The translations under genes were made by a program, and so were the position numbers. A model generated the notes under the pieces. That model saw only the letters and a list, made by a program, of their open reading frames with translations, searched no databases and was not told the DNA's origin. Below are positions 34,701 through 43,867 of a DNA stretch of 64,000 bases, one piece after another. This DNA comes from Natribacillus halophilus (lineage in GTDB: Bacteria; Bacillota; Bacilli; Bacillales; Marinococcaceae): assembly GCF_900100185.1 (NCBI RefSeq), contig NZ_FNEN01000008.1, positions 72,659 through 136,658 on the forward strand, read 5' to 3'. Positions within the stretch are counted from its first letter, which is position 1, and every line of letters starts with the position of its first letter.

Positions 34701-35834
34701 TTAGTCTTGTAACCTCTCTTTGACTGCTATCGCTAATGGATGTTTTTCATCCAATCCGGATATGCTGCGAAAAGTCTCATACATGCCTTTATCATTGATC
34801 ATGTTTTTCATTTTTTCACTTTCCGCATCATTCTCTGCATGAAAATGTAGCACATTTATGATCGTCCCGATCAAATACTCCGGGTTCTCCCCTTTTTCAC
34901 ATAACGCCTTCGCCGGTTTTACGAGGCGTTCATTTGCACCGAGCTTGCGAATTGGTCCGCGGCCTACGCGTGAGACAGTGTCTTGCAGATAAGGGTTTTT
35001 GTATCGCTCGATGATTTTCTCCATATACATCGCCTGCATACCTGCTTCAAAACCGTAATCATTGACAAGCAGGTTAGAGGTCTCCTTTAGCGCACCACGA
35101 ACATGGGCTTCGATCCTTCTATCTGCCAAAGCATCCAGAACGCTTTTCTTTCCTGCTCTATAACCTGCATAAGCAGCGACAGCATGACCGGTGTTGACGG
35201 TAAACAGCTTCCGAGCCAGATAAGCATCAAGGTCATCTACAAACATTGCCTTCCCAAGTTGTACATGATCACCGATTAATCCCGACTTCTCTACGATCCA
35301 TTCGTAGAATGGCTCAACGGTTACTTCAAGGACATCTTCCGACGCGACACTCGGCACGATCCGGTCAACAGCTGCGTCCGCAAATCCGACAACGCCTTCA
35401 AGTTCAAGCTTTTCATCATCTGACAAATACTGAAAAACCTCGTTTCGTAACGTTGATGTCGCTCGTATTGCATTCTCACAAGCAATTATGTTTACTAATT
35501 TTCCATCCGTACGACCTTTGATTCCTTTTGCAATGATCGGGGCAATCATCGGTAAAGCTGCCGGACCAACAGCGGTTGTGATGATATCAGCACTACGAAT
35601 TGCTTCAAAAACTTTTTTTTCCTCTGTTTTACTATTCAACCCATTAACAGCGTTCACTTCATACGATGATTGTTCATCGGATGCAACATGAACAGTGTAA
35701 CTACGTCTTTCCTTCAAAGCTTTAATCACTTCATCATTCACATCGACAAAAGTGACAGAATAGCCTGCCTGATGGAGGAGTAAACCGATAAAACCTCGAC
35801 CAATGTTTCCGGCACCAAAATGAACGGCTTCCAT
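34701..35834 (-). CDS. mtlD: Mannitol-1-phosphate 5-dehydrogenase
   Basis: NAD-dependent enzyme turning mannitol 1-phosphate into fructose 6-phosphate. The N-terminal nucleotide-binding motif is HFGAGNIGRGFIG at residues 5-17; KLFTVNTGHAVAAYAG carries the catalytic region of the polyol-specific long-chain dehydrogenases. Length is 377 residues, normal. Its ATG directly follows the mtlF stop, so it is the last gene of the mtlA-mtlR-mtlF-mtlD operon. Confidence 0.96.
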   Translation of the reverse strand: MEAVHFGAGNIGRGFIGLLLHQAGYSVTFVDVNDEVIKALKERRSYTVHVASDEQSSYEVNAVNGLNSKTEEKKVFEAIRSADIITTAVGPAALPMIAPIIAKGIKGRTDGKLVNIIACENAIRATSTLRNEVFQYLSDDEKLELEGVVGFADAAVDRIVPSVASEDVLEVTVEPFYEWIVEKSGLIGDHVQLGKAMFVDDLDAYLARKLFTVNTGHAVAAYAGYRAGKKSVLDALADRRIEAHVRGALKETSNLLVNDYGFEAGMQAMYMEKIIERYKNPYLQDTVSRVGRGPIRKLGANERLVKPAKALCEKGENPEYLIGTIINVLHFHAENDAESEKMKNMINDKGMYETFRSISGLDEKHPLAIAVKERLQD

Positions 35835-36263
35835 TTACGTATTCACCTCGGAAAAGAAGTTCAGTACCTCTTCTTCACTGTTTGATCGAAGCAAAGCACG
35901 TATATTTTCTTCTTCCGAACAGGCAATTGCAATCTTTGAAAGGATTTCAAGATGGTCATCATCTTTACCCGCAATGCCTATGACGAGCTGCACAGGATTA
36001 CCTCCCCAATCGATCTCCTGATCGAGAAGTAAAATTGAAAGACCGGATTCGAAAACCTCGTCTTTCGAGTTTTCTGTCCCGTGTGGAATCGCAAGTAAGT
36101 TCCCCATATAGGTTGATGTAACCTCTTCTCGTTCGAACATTTTGTTAACGTAATTCTTTTTTACATAACCTTCTTCAACGAGGATTTTCCCCGCTTCTTC
36201 AATCGCGCCCTCACTTGATTCAACGGATTTTTTTAGCTTGATGTTTTCAGGTTTTAAAATCAT
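35835..36263 (-). CDS. mtlF: Mannitol PTS EIIA component
   Basis: Soluble phosphocarrier of 142 residues. The phosphorylated histidine is His61 in NLLAIPHGT. It takes phosphate from HPr and passes it to the EIIB domains of MtlA. The ATG at 36263 has GGGGAGG seven bases upstream and overlaps the mtlR stop as ATGA; an upstream frame start at 36311 is rejected. Confidence 0.95.
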   Translation of the reverse strand: MILKPENIKLKKSVESSEGAIEEAGKILVEEGYVKKNYVNKMFEREEVTSTYMGNLLAIPHGTENSKDEVFESGLSILLLDQEIDWGGNPVQLVIGIAGKDDDHLEILSKIAIACSEEENIRALLRSNSEEEVLNFFSEVNT

Positions 36264-38314
36264 GATGGTCCCTCCCCTTTTTGAATAAACATCGTAAGAT
36301 AATCGCGGCATTCTTTTTCAAGCATTTGCTTAACTTCTTGTTGATTTCCTTTCTGGAATATATCAGTCTGTTGTTTCGATCCAATTAAAAGAGTACTGAC
36401 ATAACTGATAAATTCAAGTTTATAACGTTCCAATGACGCAGGTGCAACCATGAGAATAATGCGTTCAACCATTTCTTTTTTATCTGCCATCGACATGAGT
36501 TTCATCTCTTCTTCTAAATCAATCAGTAGAAAAAAAGGCGTGACTGCTGATTCGGAGCGGGCATGATAGAGTACCAGTCCAGTGTCCGGGATCGCCAAAC
36601 CACCGACTTTCTCCCTATTGCGAAGCGTAAGGGCAACGTCTTGCCAACGTGTAACGTATCCTTTTCCCTCAAGCCATTGCATACTTTTTTCAATGCCTTG
36701 CCATACAGCTTGTGAACTGAAGAGATGTATTGACTGCAAAAATGCTTTCATCATCGCACTTAACTCCGCAATATCATCGAACGGACTTCTCTCTATATAT
36801 TCAGGGAATTCCTCGATATCCGTAGGCCTTTCCACTTGAAGCGAATCGATAAATAAGCGAATGACCCGAACTTCTTCTTTTGTGAGTACCGGGCTCACGT
36901 GAAAAGCGTTCCTTTCGTTTTCCATCTTCACTGTTGAGATGATGAGGTCATAGTTGTTCATTTGGTATGAGCCCAGTTCAAACATAGATACATTTGTTAT
37001 GGAATTCACTTCAGGAAACTCCTGCTCAATCCGGCTTGCAAGCATCTTGGCCGAACCAATTCCACTCGGGCAAATAACAAGTGCACTTAGTTCCACAGAA
37101 CGCTTACTCCGTTCTAGAGTGGAACCAAAATGAAGTACGATAAAGCCAATTTCTTCTTCAGGAATCAACAGCGGCGAAAAAATGATCTCTGCCTGCCTTT
37201 TTGTCACATTGAATAGCTCTTCATAATTTTGTTTTAAGCGATCCAGCAACGGGTTTGCGATCTTCATTTCCTGCCTGATGCGATACAAGGCAGGCTTTAG
37301 ATGAGCAAATAAATCCTGAACCAACGAAGGGTCATATAACTTGACGTTCAGTTCCTCTTCCACCCCTCTGATCAATTGCTTAATTCGACCAATGAGTTCA
37401 GCGTTCACCTCTTCAAACGGAATTTCATTGGATCCGCTAATTCGTGCTCCACGTAAATGCATGACGAAATATCCTATTTCTTCAGGCGGAAGATCAATAC
37501 TGAATGCCTCTTCCAGTGCTCGTCCGAGTTTAACCGCAAGCGTGTATTCCTCCATTTGTTCCAGTGCCTCAAGCTGATCTTGATCCATATAGATTGGCTC
37601 ACCCTGGCGCAACCGTTCAATTACAAGGGTCGCATGAACAATGAGGGCAATCAGCGACTGGTCGACCATGTGCGGAAAATTTTCTTCTTTCACATGCCTG
37701 ACGGTAAGTAGAACATCTTTGATCATCGCAGTATCAACGATGTTCAACAACCGCTCGATTATTTGACCCTGAACCTCATTATCATACACCGCTTCATAAA
37801 TAGCCTCTTCCGTTAAATGACTCGATAAAACCCCACTCATTGCCCTCCGCTTATTCGTTTCCAAACCCTGTATTTCAATTCCATAACCACGTTTTCGAAT
37901 GATTTCAAGGCTGTACGTCTCAAGCCACCGAGATGTTTTATCGAGATCTGCACTTACTGTAGCCGTTGTCACTCCGAGTTCTGAGCCGAGCGAAAACAAC
38001 TTAATAGGTTCTTTTGAATTAAGCAACCTTACGAGCAGTAATCCTTGCCGCTCCTCTGTCGTATATTCTGTCGTTTCCATCGACTGTAAATAATTCAGCA
38101 ATTCCTCCTTATTCCCCTGTAGAGAAATCGTTTGATCTTTATTTCGAATAAGATTGAGTCCAAAGAACCGAACGGTACGCTGCAATCCTTTAAGATCGCG
38201 TTGAATGGTGCGAACACTAACAGAAGTGGCTTCAGCGAGCTGCACATGCGAGACGTCATAAGATGCATGGACAAGTATTTCCAGCAAAATGCGTTCTCTG
38301 GCTGTGATGTACAT
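36260..38314 (-). CDS. mtlR: Mannitol operon activator MtlR
   Basis: Multi-domain regulator of 684 residues. N-terminal helix-turn-helix domains (VSVRTIQRDLKGL near 31-43; TATVSADLDKTSRWLE near 115-130) precede two PTS regulation domains (about 190-400), a Gat-type EIIB-like domain (ICPSGIGSAKMLASRI near 411-426) and an EIIA-like domain with a histidine in GLVLYHARSES. Phosphorylation by HPr and by MtlA/MtlF tunes its activity in Bacillus and Geobacillus. It sits between mtlA and mtlF, as in G. stearothermophilus. Confidence 0.95.
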   Translation of the reverse strand: MYITARERILLEILVHASYDVSHVQLAEATSVSVRTIQRDLKGLQRTVRFFGLNLIRNKDQTISLQGNKEELLNYLQSMETTEYTTEERQGLLLVRLLNSKEPIKLFSLGSELGVTTATVSADLDKTSRWLETYSLEIIRKRGYGIEIQGLETNKRRAMSGVLSSHLTEEAIYEAVYDNEVQGQIIERLLNIVDTAMIKDVLLTVRHVKEENFPHMVDQSLIALIVHATLVIERLRQGEPIYMDQDQLEALEQMEEYTLAVKLGRALEEAFSIDLPPEEIGYFVMHLRGARISGSNEIPFEEVNAELIGRIKQLIRGVEEELNVKLYDPSLVQDLFAHLKPALYRIRQEMKIANPLLDRLKQNYEELFNVTKRQAEIIFSPLLIPEEEIGFIVLHFGSTLERSKRSVELSALVICPSGIGSAKMLASRIEQEFPEVNSITNVSMFELGSYQMNNYDLIISTVKMENERNAFHVSPVLTKEEVRVIRLFIDSLQVERPTDIEEFPEYIERSPFDDIAELSAMMKAFLQSIHLFSSQAVWQGIEKSMQWLEGKGYVTRWQDVALTLRNREKVGGLAIPDTGLVLYHARSESAVTPFFLLIDLEEEMKLMSMADKKEMVERIILMVAPASLERYKLEFISYVSTLLIGSKQQTDIFQKGNQQEVKQMLEKECRDYLTMFIQKGEGPS

Positions 38315-38329
38315 GAAACCCTCCTTTTC

Positions 38330-40039
38330 TTATTTTTGCAAGCGTTCGACAAGATCTCCATATTTCGGACTGTTTAAGAAGTTATCGACGGACATGTGCT
38401 CTGCGTCCGGTTTTTGTTCTCTCGCTCGATCAGTAAGGTCTTTATGCGTTATAACAAGATCCGCATCATCGGGGATTTCACTTATTGCTGTATTCGAAAC
38501 CTGAATCCCGGTGAGACCGGCTTTCTTGAATTTATCTTTCAAAAGCGAGGCACCCATTGCGCTTGAACCCATCCCTGCGTCACACGCAAAAACGACCTTA
38601 TTGATCTCTTTTTCTACAGTTGAAGTGTGCTCTTCCTCTTGTTCATCACTGGTCAAGCCTTCAATAATTTCATTGTAATGAGGACTGTTCATAAAGTTTT
38701 CGACGGATACGTGAATAGCATCCGGTTTTTGCTCTTTCGCACGCGTTGTTAAGTCTTTATGCGTAATGACGAGATCAGCACTCTCGGGAATATTACTGAT
38801 TGAAGTGTTCGTTATCTCTACACCTTCAATTCCCGCTTTCTTGATACGGTCTTTCATAATCGAAGCACCCATCGCGCTTGATCCCATTCCTGCATCACAT
38901 GCGAAGATAATGGATGAGATGTCATTATAATTTTTTTGTTCCGGAGCAGTAACAGAAATAGCGTCTTTTTCACCTTTCATATCTTCCATTTTTGTTTGTG
39001 CTTCTTCAATGTTTTCCTCTTTGCCCTTGCGATCAAACTTAAGAATCGGTGCAGCAATAGCAAAAGATACAGCAGCCGCAACGAGTACAGCTAGGATTAC
39101 TCCGAGATGACTGCCACTAGAAGCAAAAGCCAGTATCAAAAATATACTTCCCGGTGCCGGCACACTTGTAAGGCCAACTTCCAATAGTGTAACCATGAAC
39201 ACCCCGCTCATACCGCCTGCGATCAGTGCTACAATAAGTAATGGCTTCATCAAAACATACGGGAAATAAAGTTCATGAATCCCGCCGAAGAATTGAATAA
39301 TCCCAGCACCATAGGAAGAAGCCTTCGCTGCTCCTTTCCCAAATATCATAAACGCAATTAAAATCCCAATTCCCGGTCCAGGGTTTGCTTCGAGCATGAA
39401 CAGCATTGATTCTCCGAATTCAGCCACCTGACTGGTTGCTATCGGACTGATAATGCCATGATTAATCGCGTTGTTTAAGAATAGAATCTTTGCAGGTTCA
39501 ATAAAGATAGAGACAAGTGGTAGAGCGCCGATGGCAATCATCGCATCCACCCCAGCGCCAAGGGCGGCTGTAACACCTTGAACGACAGGACCAATTCCAA
39601 TTGAACCAATCAATGCAAGAATGGCTCCGATAATCCCTGCGGAAAAGTTATTGACTAACATTTCAAATCCAGTTGGAGTTTTATCCTCTATAGCCTGGTC
39701 AAATTTCTTTATGACATAGCCACCGAGAGGTCCCATTACCATCGCTCCGATAAACATCGGGATATCAGCCGCAACGATCACCCCCATTGCAGCGGTTGCT
39801 CCGACGACACCCCCGCGGAAATCATGAAGCATTCGCCCTCCGGCAAATGCAATTAGCAAGGGCAATAAATACATGACCATCGGATCGACAAACGCTTCCA
39901 ACATGCCAATTTCGGTTGGCACAGCAATTGCCGTTAATATCCCCCAAGCAATAAATGCACCGATGTTAGGCATAATCATGCTGCTCAAGTTACTTCCAAA
40001 CCGTTGAACACGTGCACGCACACTCTTTTTGTCAGACAT
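38330..40039 (-). CDS. mtlA: Mannitol PTS EIICBB with duplicated EIIB
   Basis: Mannitol permease of the phosphotransferase system, 569 residues instead of about 470-480 for a Bacillus EIICB. The EIIC membrane domain covers about 1-345 (SNLSSMIMPNIGAFIAWG near the start; GGIHELYFPYVLM later). Two EIIB domains follow, each with the phosphocysteine loop FACDAGMGSSAMGAS: Cys381 and Cys486, 105 residues apart, joined by a short acidic linker. The ATG at 40039 has AAGGAGG eight bases upstream. It leads the mannitol operon. Confidence 0.95.
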   Translation of the reverse strand: MSDKKSVRARVQRFGSNLSSMIMPNIGAFIAWGILTAIAVPTEIGMLEAFVDPMVMYLLPLLIAFAGGRMLHDFRGGVVGATAAMGVIVAADIPMFIGAMVMGPLGGYVIKKFDQAIEDKTPTGFEMLVNNFSAGIIGAILALIGSIGIGPVVQGVTAALGAGVDAMIAIGALPLVSIFIEPAKILFLNNAINHGIISPIATSQVAEFGESMLFMLEANPGPGIGILIAFMIFGKGAAKASSYGAGIIQFFGGIHELYFPYVLMKPLLIVALIAGGMSGVFMVTLLEVGLTSVPAPGSIFLILAFASSGSHLGVILAVLVAAAVSFAIAAPILKFDRKGKEENIEEAQTKMEDMKGEKDAISVTAPEQKNYNDISSIIFACDAGMGSSAMGASIMKDRIKKAGIEGVEITNTSISNIPESADLVITHKDLTTRAKEQKPDAIHVSVENFMNSPHYNEIIEGLTSDEQEEEHTSTVEKEINKVVFACDAGMGSSAMGASLLKDKFKKAGLTGIQVSNTAISEIPDDADLVITHKDLTDRAREQKPDAEHMSVDNFLNSPKYGDLVERLQK

Positions 40040-40138
40040 ATCTGAACCCTCCTTATTCATTCCATTTACCTTAAGTGTAGAGCGCTCGTTCATTCAGAAC
40101 AACAAAAGGAAAATTCAATTCTGTCGCAGGTTTGACGA

Positions 40139-40155
40139 CAACATTTCATTTGTTG
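40139..40155. promoter_or_regulatory. Small inverted repeat upstream of mtlA
   Basis: CAACA and TGTTG flank seven bases about 100 bp upstream of the mtlA start, a candidate protein-binding site. No further gene is seen in 40094-40473; the rest of the gap holds a terminator and unrecognised sequence. Confidence 0.3.
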
Positions 40156-40246
40156 AGGAGACAGGTGGGTAAAGTCAAAGAATAACTATTATAACCTTTA
40201 TGTGACGCAACCATGAGAGGGATCAAAAGCGGTGGGCATGGAAAAA

Positions 40247-40277
40247 CCTAGCTTGGGAAAACCGCGCCCAAGCTAGG
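40247..40277 (-). terminator. Rho-independent terminator
   Basis: CCTAGCTTGGG and CCCAAGCTAGG make a perfect 11-bp stem around 9 bases, followed on the minus strand by TTTTTCC. It terminates the decayed SDR gene upstream and insulates mtlA. Confidence 0.8.
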
Positions 40278-40473
40278 TTATCACTACCTGCCCATTAACC
40301 TGCACTCATAACCGCGAATACATGAGACAACAAATCTACATGGTACATTTATATCTTTTTAACGTCGGTCAGGGCCCCAGAAAGCCTTCATAGAGATCTA
40401 CATAATTAAGCAATGCATTTTTCATAAACTAAATTATCCATCATTAGAAAATATCCCCTACACCGAGTGTTTA

Positions 40474-41214
40474 TCAAAGAGCAGTCCAGCCGCCGTCAAT
40501 CACCATTTCTGATCCCGTCATGAAGGAAGACTCATCAGACGCCAAATAAAGAACTCCGTAAGAAATATCTTCCGGCTTACCTAAACGAGGCAATTGGGTT
40601 AGGGCCTTAAAATATTCTTTCGATTGTTCGTCAAGGTGTTCCTCAATCATCGGGGTCAAAACAATGCCGGGATGAACAGAGTTGACCCGGACATTTTGTT
40701 TCGCATACTCACGCAGCTTTCGATAACGAGCGCAACGCTCCTTTTGCTGCGGTGTATGGGCTGGTTCCGGTCATACCAACAAGACCGCCGATTGAGGAAA
40801 TATTGACGACAGAACCTCCGCCCGCTTTTTGGATCTCGGGAATTGTATATTTCATTCCTAACACACAACCGTTCAGGTTAATGTCCATTACCTTATTCCA
40901 CTCTTCCATAGTCATATCCAGTATGGTTCTAGGCTCACTCACCCCGGCATTATTTACAAGAACGTCAACCTTGCCGTACGCTTCCACTGTTCTTGAAACG
41001 ACTGATTGCCATTCTTCCTCTGATACTACATTATGTTGTATGGCCATTGCATCTCCGCCATTTGATTGGATTTCATCCACAACTTTTTGCAACGGCTCTT
41101 CCTGTAGATCCGTCGCGACTACTTTAGCTCCTTCTTTTGCAAACAAGACAGCTTCTGAGGCCCCTTGCCCATTAGCAGCGCTTGTAATAATGGCCACTTT
41201 TCCTTTGATAAGTT
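40474..41214 (-). pseudogene. Short-chain dehydrogenase, frameshifted and 5'-truncated
   Basis: Reads KGKVAIITSAANGQGASEA near its start (the glycine-rich cofactor motif), then VDVLVNNAGVSEP and the YTAAKGA active site, but hits a TGA at 40709-40711. One base later the frame resumes as EYAKQNVRVNSVHPGIVLTP and ends with SFMTGSEMVIDGGWTAL. No proper start is visible; the sequence stops matching at about 41214, where a regulator remnant on the other strand begins. Confidence 0.85.
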
Positions 41215-41228
41215 TTTTAAGGTCGTTT

Positions 41229-41488
41229 TGGCAGAAAAAAGGATGCCTCATTTCACATCCCGTATGATGGATGTTATCGAGGAATTTGTTTCGGAAGGCA
41301 TTTACGTGATTGCACCTGATGAAAATCAACTTGCGGTTCCCAAAGAAATCCTGATTGCGTATATTGTTTCAGCTTTTTGGGGCGTCATTGGATGGTGGCT
41401 GGAAAAGGACATGCCATATTCCCCAAAGTACATGGCTACAAAACTCATGCGCTTGGCTATCAAGGGACCCTATAGGAATGAGTTTTAA
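41229..41488 (+). pseudogene. TetR-family regulator, C-terminal remnant
   Basis: The frame encodes SRMMDVIEEFVSEGIYVIAP, KEILIAYIVSAFWGVIGWW and SPKYMATKLMRLAIKGPY, the ligand-binding end of a TetR-type regulator. The DNA-binding half is missing. It probably once controlled the adjacent SDR or C45 gene. Confidence 0.65.
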
Positions 41489-41510
41489 TATACACAGAGA
41501 AATGAATATA

Positions 41511-42554
41511 ATGAAACAGTTTTATAGCGATGTCATCCAATATAGAGGCACCCACTATGATTTCGGTTACTTCCAGGGTGAACGGCTTAAAAGCTCTCCC
41601 ATCTTGCCTAACCGTGAAAAACAATGGGAGCCGAGGAAAAATCGTCATTTCTTGATCAATCCGGAAGCATATAAAGAGATCATGTCAACATTTGCACCAG
41701 CTATACTGAACGAGATCCACGGCCTTGCCGACGCCCTTCACATGGATATGGAAAAAGCATTCCGGCTCTTTGGCGGTTATTATTTGCAATATAATCGAAG
41801 TGGCTGTTCCATTTTCACCGATACCAACTTTATGGTTTGTAATTACGATAGTCATCCCCGGGGATATGAAGGACGTTATATATTATATGAGCCAACCGAC
41901 CAAGGCCTTGCCGTCATCGGCCCGTCCATGCAAATAACCGGGCGCATTGATGGCATGAATGAAAAGGAACTCGTCATGGGCTATAATTTCACACATAGCA
42001 AAAAATCAGGTGACGGGTTTCTGTGCAATATGATTGGCCGACTTATTTTGGAGACTTGCGCAAGCGTAGATGAGGCCATTGCCTTGTTAAAAGACATTCC
42101 GCATAGACATTCGTTCAGCTACGTTCTTTTGGATCCTTCCGACGCATCCTATGTCGTCGAAGCTTCACCCAGAGAAGTCGCGGCACGAAGATCGAATGTT
42201 TGTACGAACCACTTTCACTTGCTGGAAGAAGAAAATCGTTATCGCCAGGAAGAAACACGTCACCGCGAACAAACGATACAGAAGCAGCAACAACATGCCA
42301 TGAACCCCTATCAAGCTTTTAAAGTAATGAACGATCCAACTCACGGTGTCTTTTCCAAAAAATACGACGCAGACGCCGGGACCATTCACACGTCCATGTA
42401 CTTTCCAAACGAATTAAAGGCATGGTTCGTCATTGGCCCCGATCGAAGACCCGTCGTTTTCGACTTTGCCAAATGGCTCCAGGGTGACAAAGTGATCGTC
42501 AAACGAATCAAAGGCGAACTTGAGTATCATCAGCCGTTTGTCAATATGGAGTGA
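41511..42554 (+). CDS. C45-family autoproteolytic acyltransferase/hydrolase
   Basis: Ntn-fold amidohydrolase related to acyl-CoA:6-aminopenicillanate acyltransferase. The product is 347 residues; the predicted self-cleavage nucleophile is Cys99 in RSGCSIFTDTN, preceded by the family segment THYDFGYFQGERLK at about 14-27 and followed by MGYNFTHSKKSGDGF. The ATG at 41511 is favoured by alignment; ATG 41502 is an alternative. The true substrate is unknown, probably an N-acyl amide. A damaged piece of a close copy lies at 34552-34658. Confidence 0.87.
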   Translation: MKQFYSDVIQYRGTHYDFGYFQGERLKSSPILPNREKQWEPRKNRHFLINPEAYKEIMSTFAPAILNEIHGLADALHMDMEKAFRLFGGYYLQYNRSGCSIFTDTNFMVCNYDSHPRGYEGRYILYEPTDQGLAVIGPSMQITGRIDGMNEKELVMGYNFTHSKKSGDGFLCNMIGRLILETCASVDEAIALLKDIPHRHSFSYVLLDPSDASYVVEASPREVAARRSNVCTNHFHLLEEENRYRQEETRHREQTIQKQQQHAMNPYQAFKVMNDPTHGVFSKKYDADAGTIHTSMYFPNELKAWFVIGPDRRPVVFDFAKWLQGDKVIVKRIKGELEYHQPFVNME

Positions 42555-42608
42555 AATTTATCTTGTCTTTAAGATTATGAGATATTATTATAAACTGTTC
42601 GCACGTCT

Positions 42609-42772
42609 CCATACGGACAAATCCAATGGATGAATAGTCAAATTGTCCGAATGGGAAGGTCATTCGGACACACCCGGGAGCGATCCGCAAAAATATGTCC
42701 GAAAGAGGCGTTCATACGGACAAACCGACTGAGTAAACGCCAAAAATTGTCCGTAAAAAGCGTCCATCGATG
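42609..42772 (-). repeat. Interspersed element, copy B
   Basis: About 160 bp matching 5005-5165 in inverted orientation, with the same ordered words (ACGGACAATTTTTG, CTTTCGGACAT, GGGTGTGTCCGAATGA on the minus strand). It fills the gap between the C45 gene and the dioxygenase gene and has no open frame of note. Confidence 0.75.
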
Positions 42773-42820
42773 TTGGCCCGAAACCAGATAGAGATAATTC
42801 TAACAATGGAGGAATAGACC

Positions 42821-43804
42821 ATGGAACATTTGAAAGGAATGCATCACGTTACAGCCATTACGAGCAGTGCCGAGAAGATTTATGAATTTTTTACGTATGT
42901 TTTAGGTATGCGTTTGGTTAAAAAAACAGTGAATCAGGATGACATTCAGACTTATCACCTATTTTTTGCGGACGATGAAGGAAGTCCGGGCACAGACATG
43001 ACATTTTTTGATTTCCCGGGGATTCCAAAGGGTGCCCATGGTACGAACGAGATTTTCAAAACGTCCTTCCGTGTGCCGAGCGATCAAGCATTGGACTATT
43101 GGGAGAAACGTTTTGATCGTCTGGAAGTCAATCACAAAGGCATCAAAGAGCAATTCGGCAAAAAGACGCTTTCATTCGTCGACTTTGATGACCAGCAATA
43201 TCAGCTGATTTCTGATGAACACAATCAAGGTGTTGCTTTTGGCACCCCGTGGCAAAAGGGGCCGATCCCTGTGGAATATGCGATTACGGGGCTGGGACCA
43301 CTCTTTGTACGCGTTGATAACGTTGAATATTTCAAGGAAATGATGGAGAAGATCCTATTATTCGAAGAAATTGATAAAGAGGATTCATATCGTCTATTTG
43401 AAGTGGGCGAAGGCGGCAACGGCGCCCAAGTCATTGTGGGGTACAACACCGTTCTTCCGCAAGCACGGCAAGGATACGGAACGGTTCACCACGCGGCTTT
43501 CCGCGTCAATGACCGCGCGCATTTGGATGAATGGATGCAACAATTGCAGACATTCAACTTGCCGAATTCCGGATATGTGGAACGCTATTATTTCGGATCA
43601 TTATATGCGAAGGTTGCTCCGCATATATTGTTTGAATTTGCCACCGATGGCCCCGGATTCATGGGCGATGAACCGTACGAAACGCTTGGAGAAACGTTAT
43701 CGTTACCGCCATTCTACGAATCCCAACGTGAAGACATTAAAAAACAGGTCCGTCCCATTGATACAGTAAGAAGTACGAAGGAATTTAAAAAGGAATATGA
43801 ATAA
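42821..43804 (+). CDS. Ring-cleaving dioxygenase, VOC superfamily (MhqO-like)
   Basis: Cytosolic metalloenzyme of 327 residues with two vicinal-oxygen-chelate modules (about 5-130 and 150-290). Likely metal ligands are His9 in GMHHVTAI, the histidines in GTVHHAAFRV and the glutamate in ILFEFATDGPG. It resembles the MhqA/MhqO group induced by quinones and catechol in B. subtilis. No MhqR-type regulator is adjacent. GGAGG lies upstream of the ATG. Confidence 0.9.
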   Translation: MEHLKGMHHVTAITSSAEKIYEFFTYVLGMRLVKKTVNQDDIQTYHLFFADDEGSPGTDMTFFDFPGIPKGAHGTNEIFKTSFRVPSDQALDYWEKRFDRLEVNHKGIKEQFGKKTLSFVDFDDQQYQLISDEHNQGVAFGTPWQKGPIPVEYAITGLGPLFVRVDNVEYFKEMMEKILLFEEIDKEDSYRLFEVGEGGNGAQVIVGYNTVLPQARQGYGTVHHAAFRVNDRAHLDEWMQQLQTFNLPNSGYVERYYFGSLYAKVAPHILFEFATDGPGFMGDEPYETLGETLSLPPFYESQREDIKKQVRPIDTVRSTKEFKKEYE

Positions 43805-43867
43805 TAAACTCTTACAATAAAAAGGTTATAAGACTGCCTACTTCTCTGGTTGGCCAAATCTTTTCAT

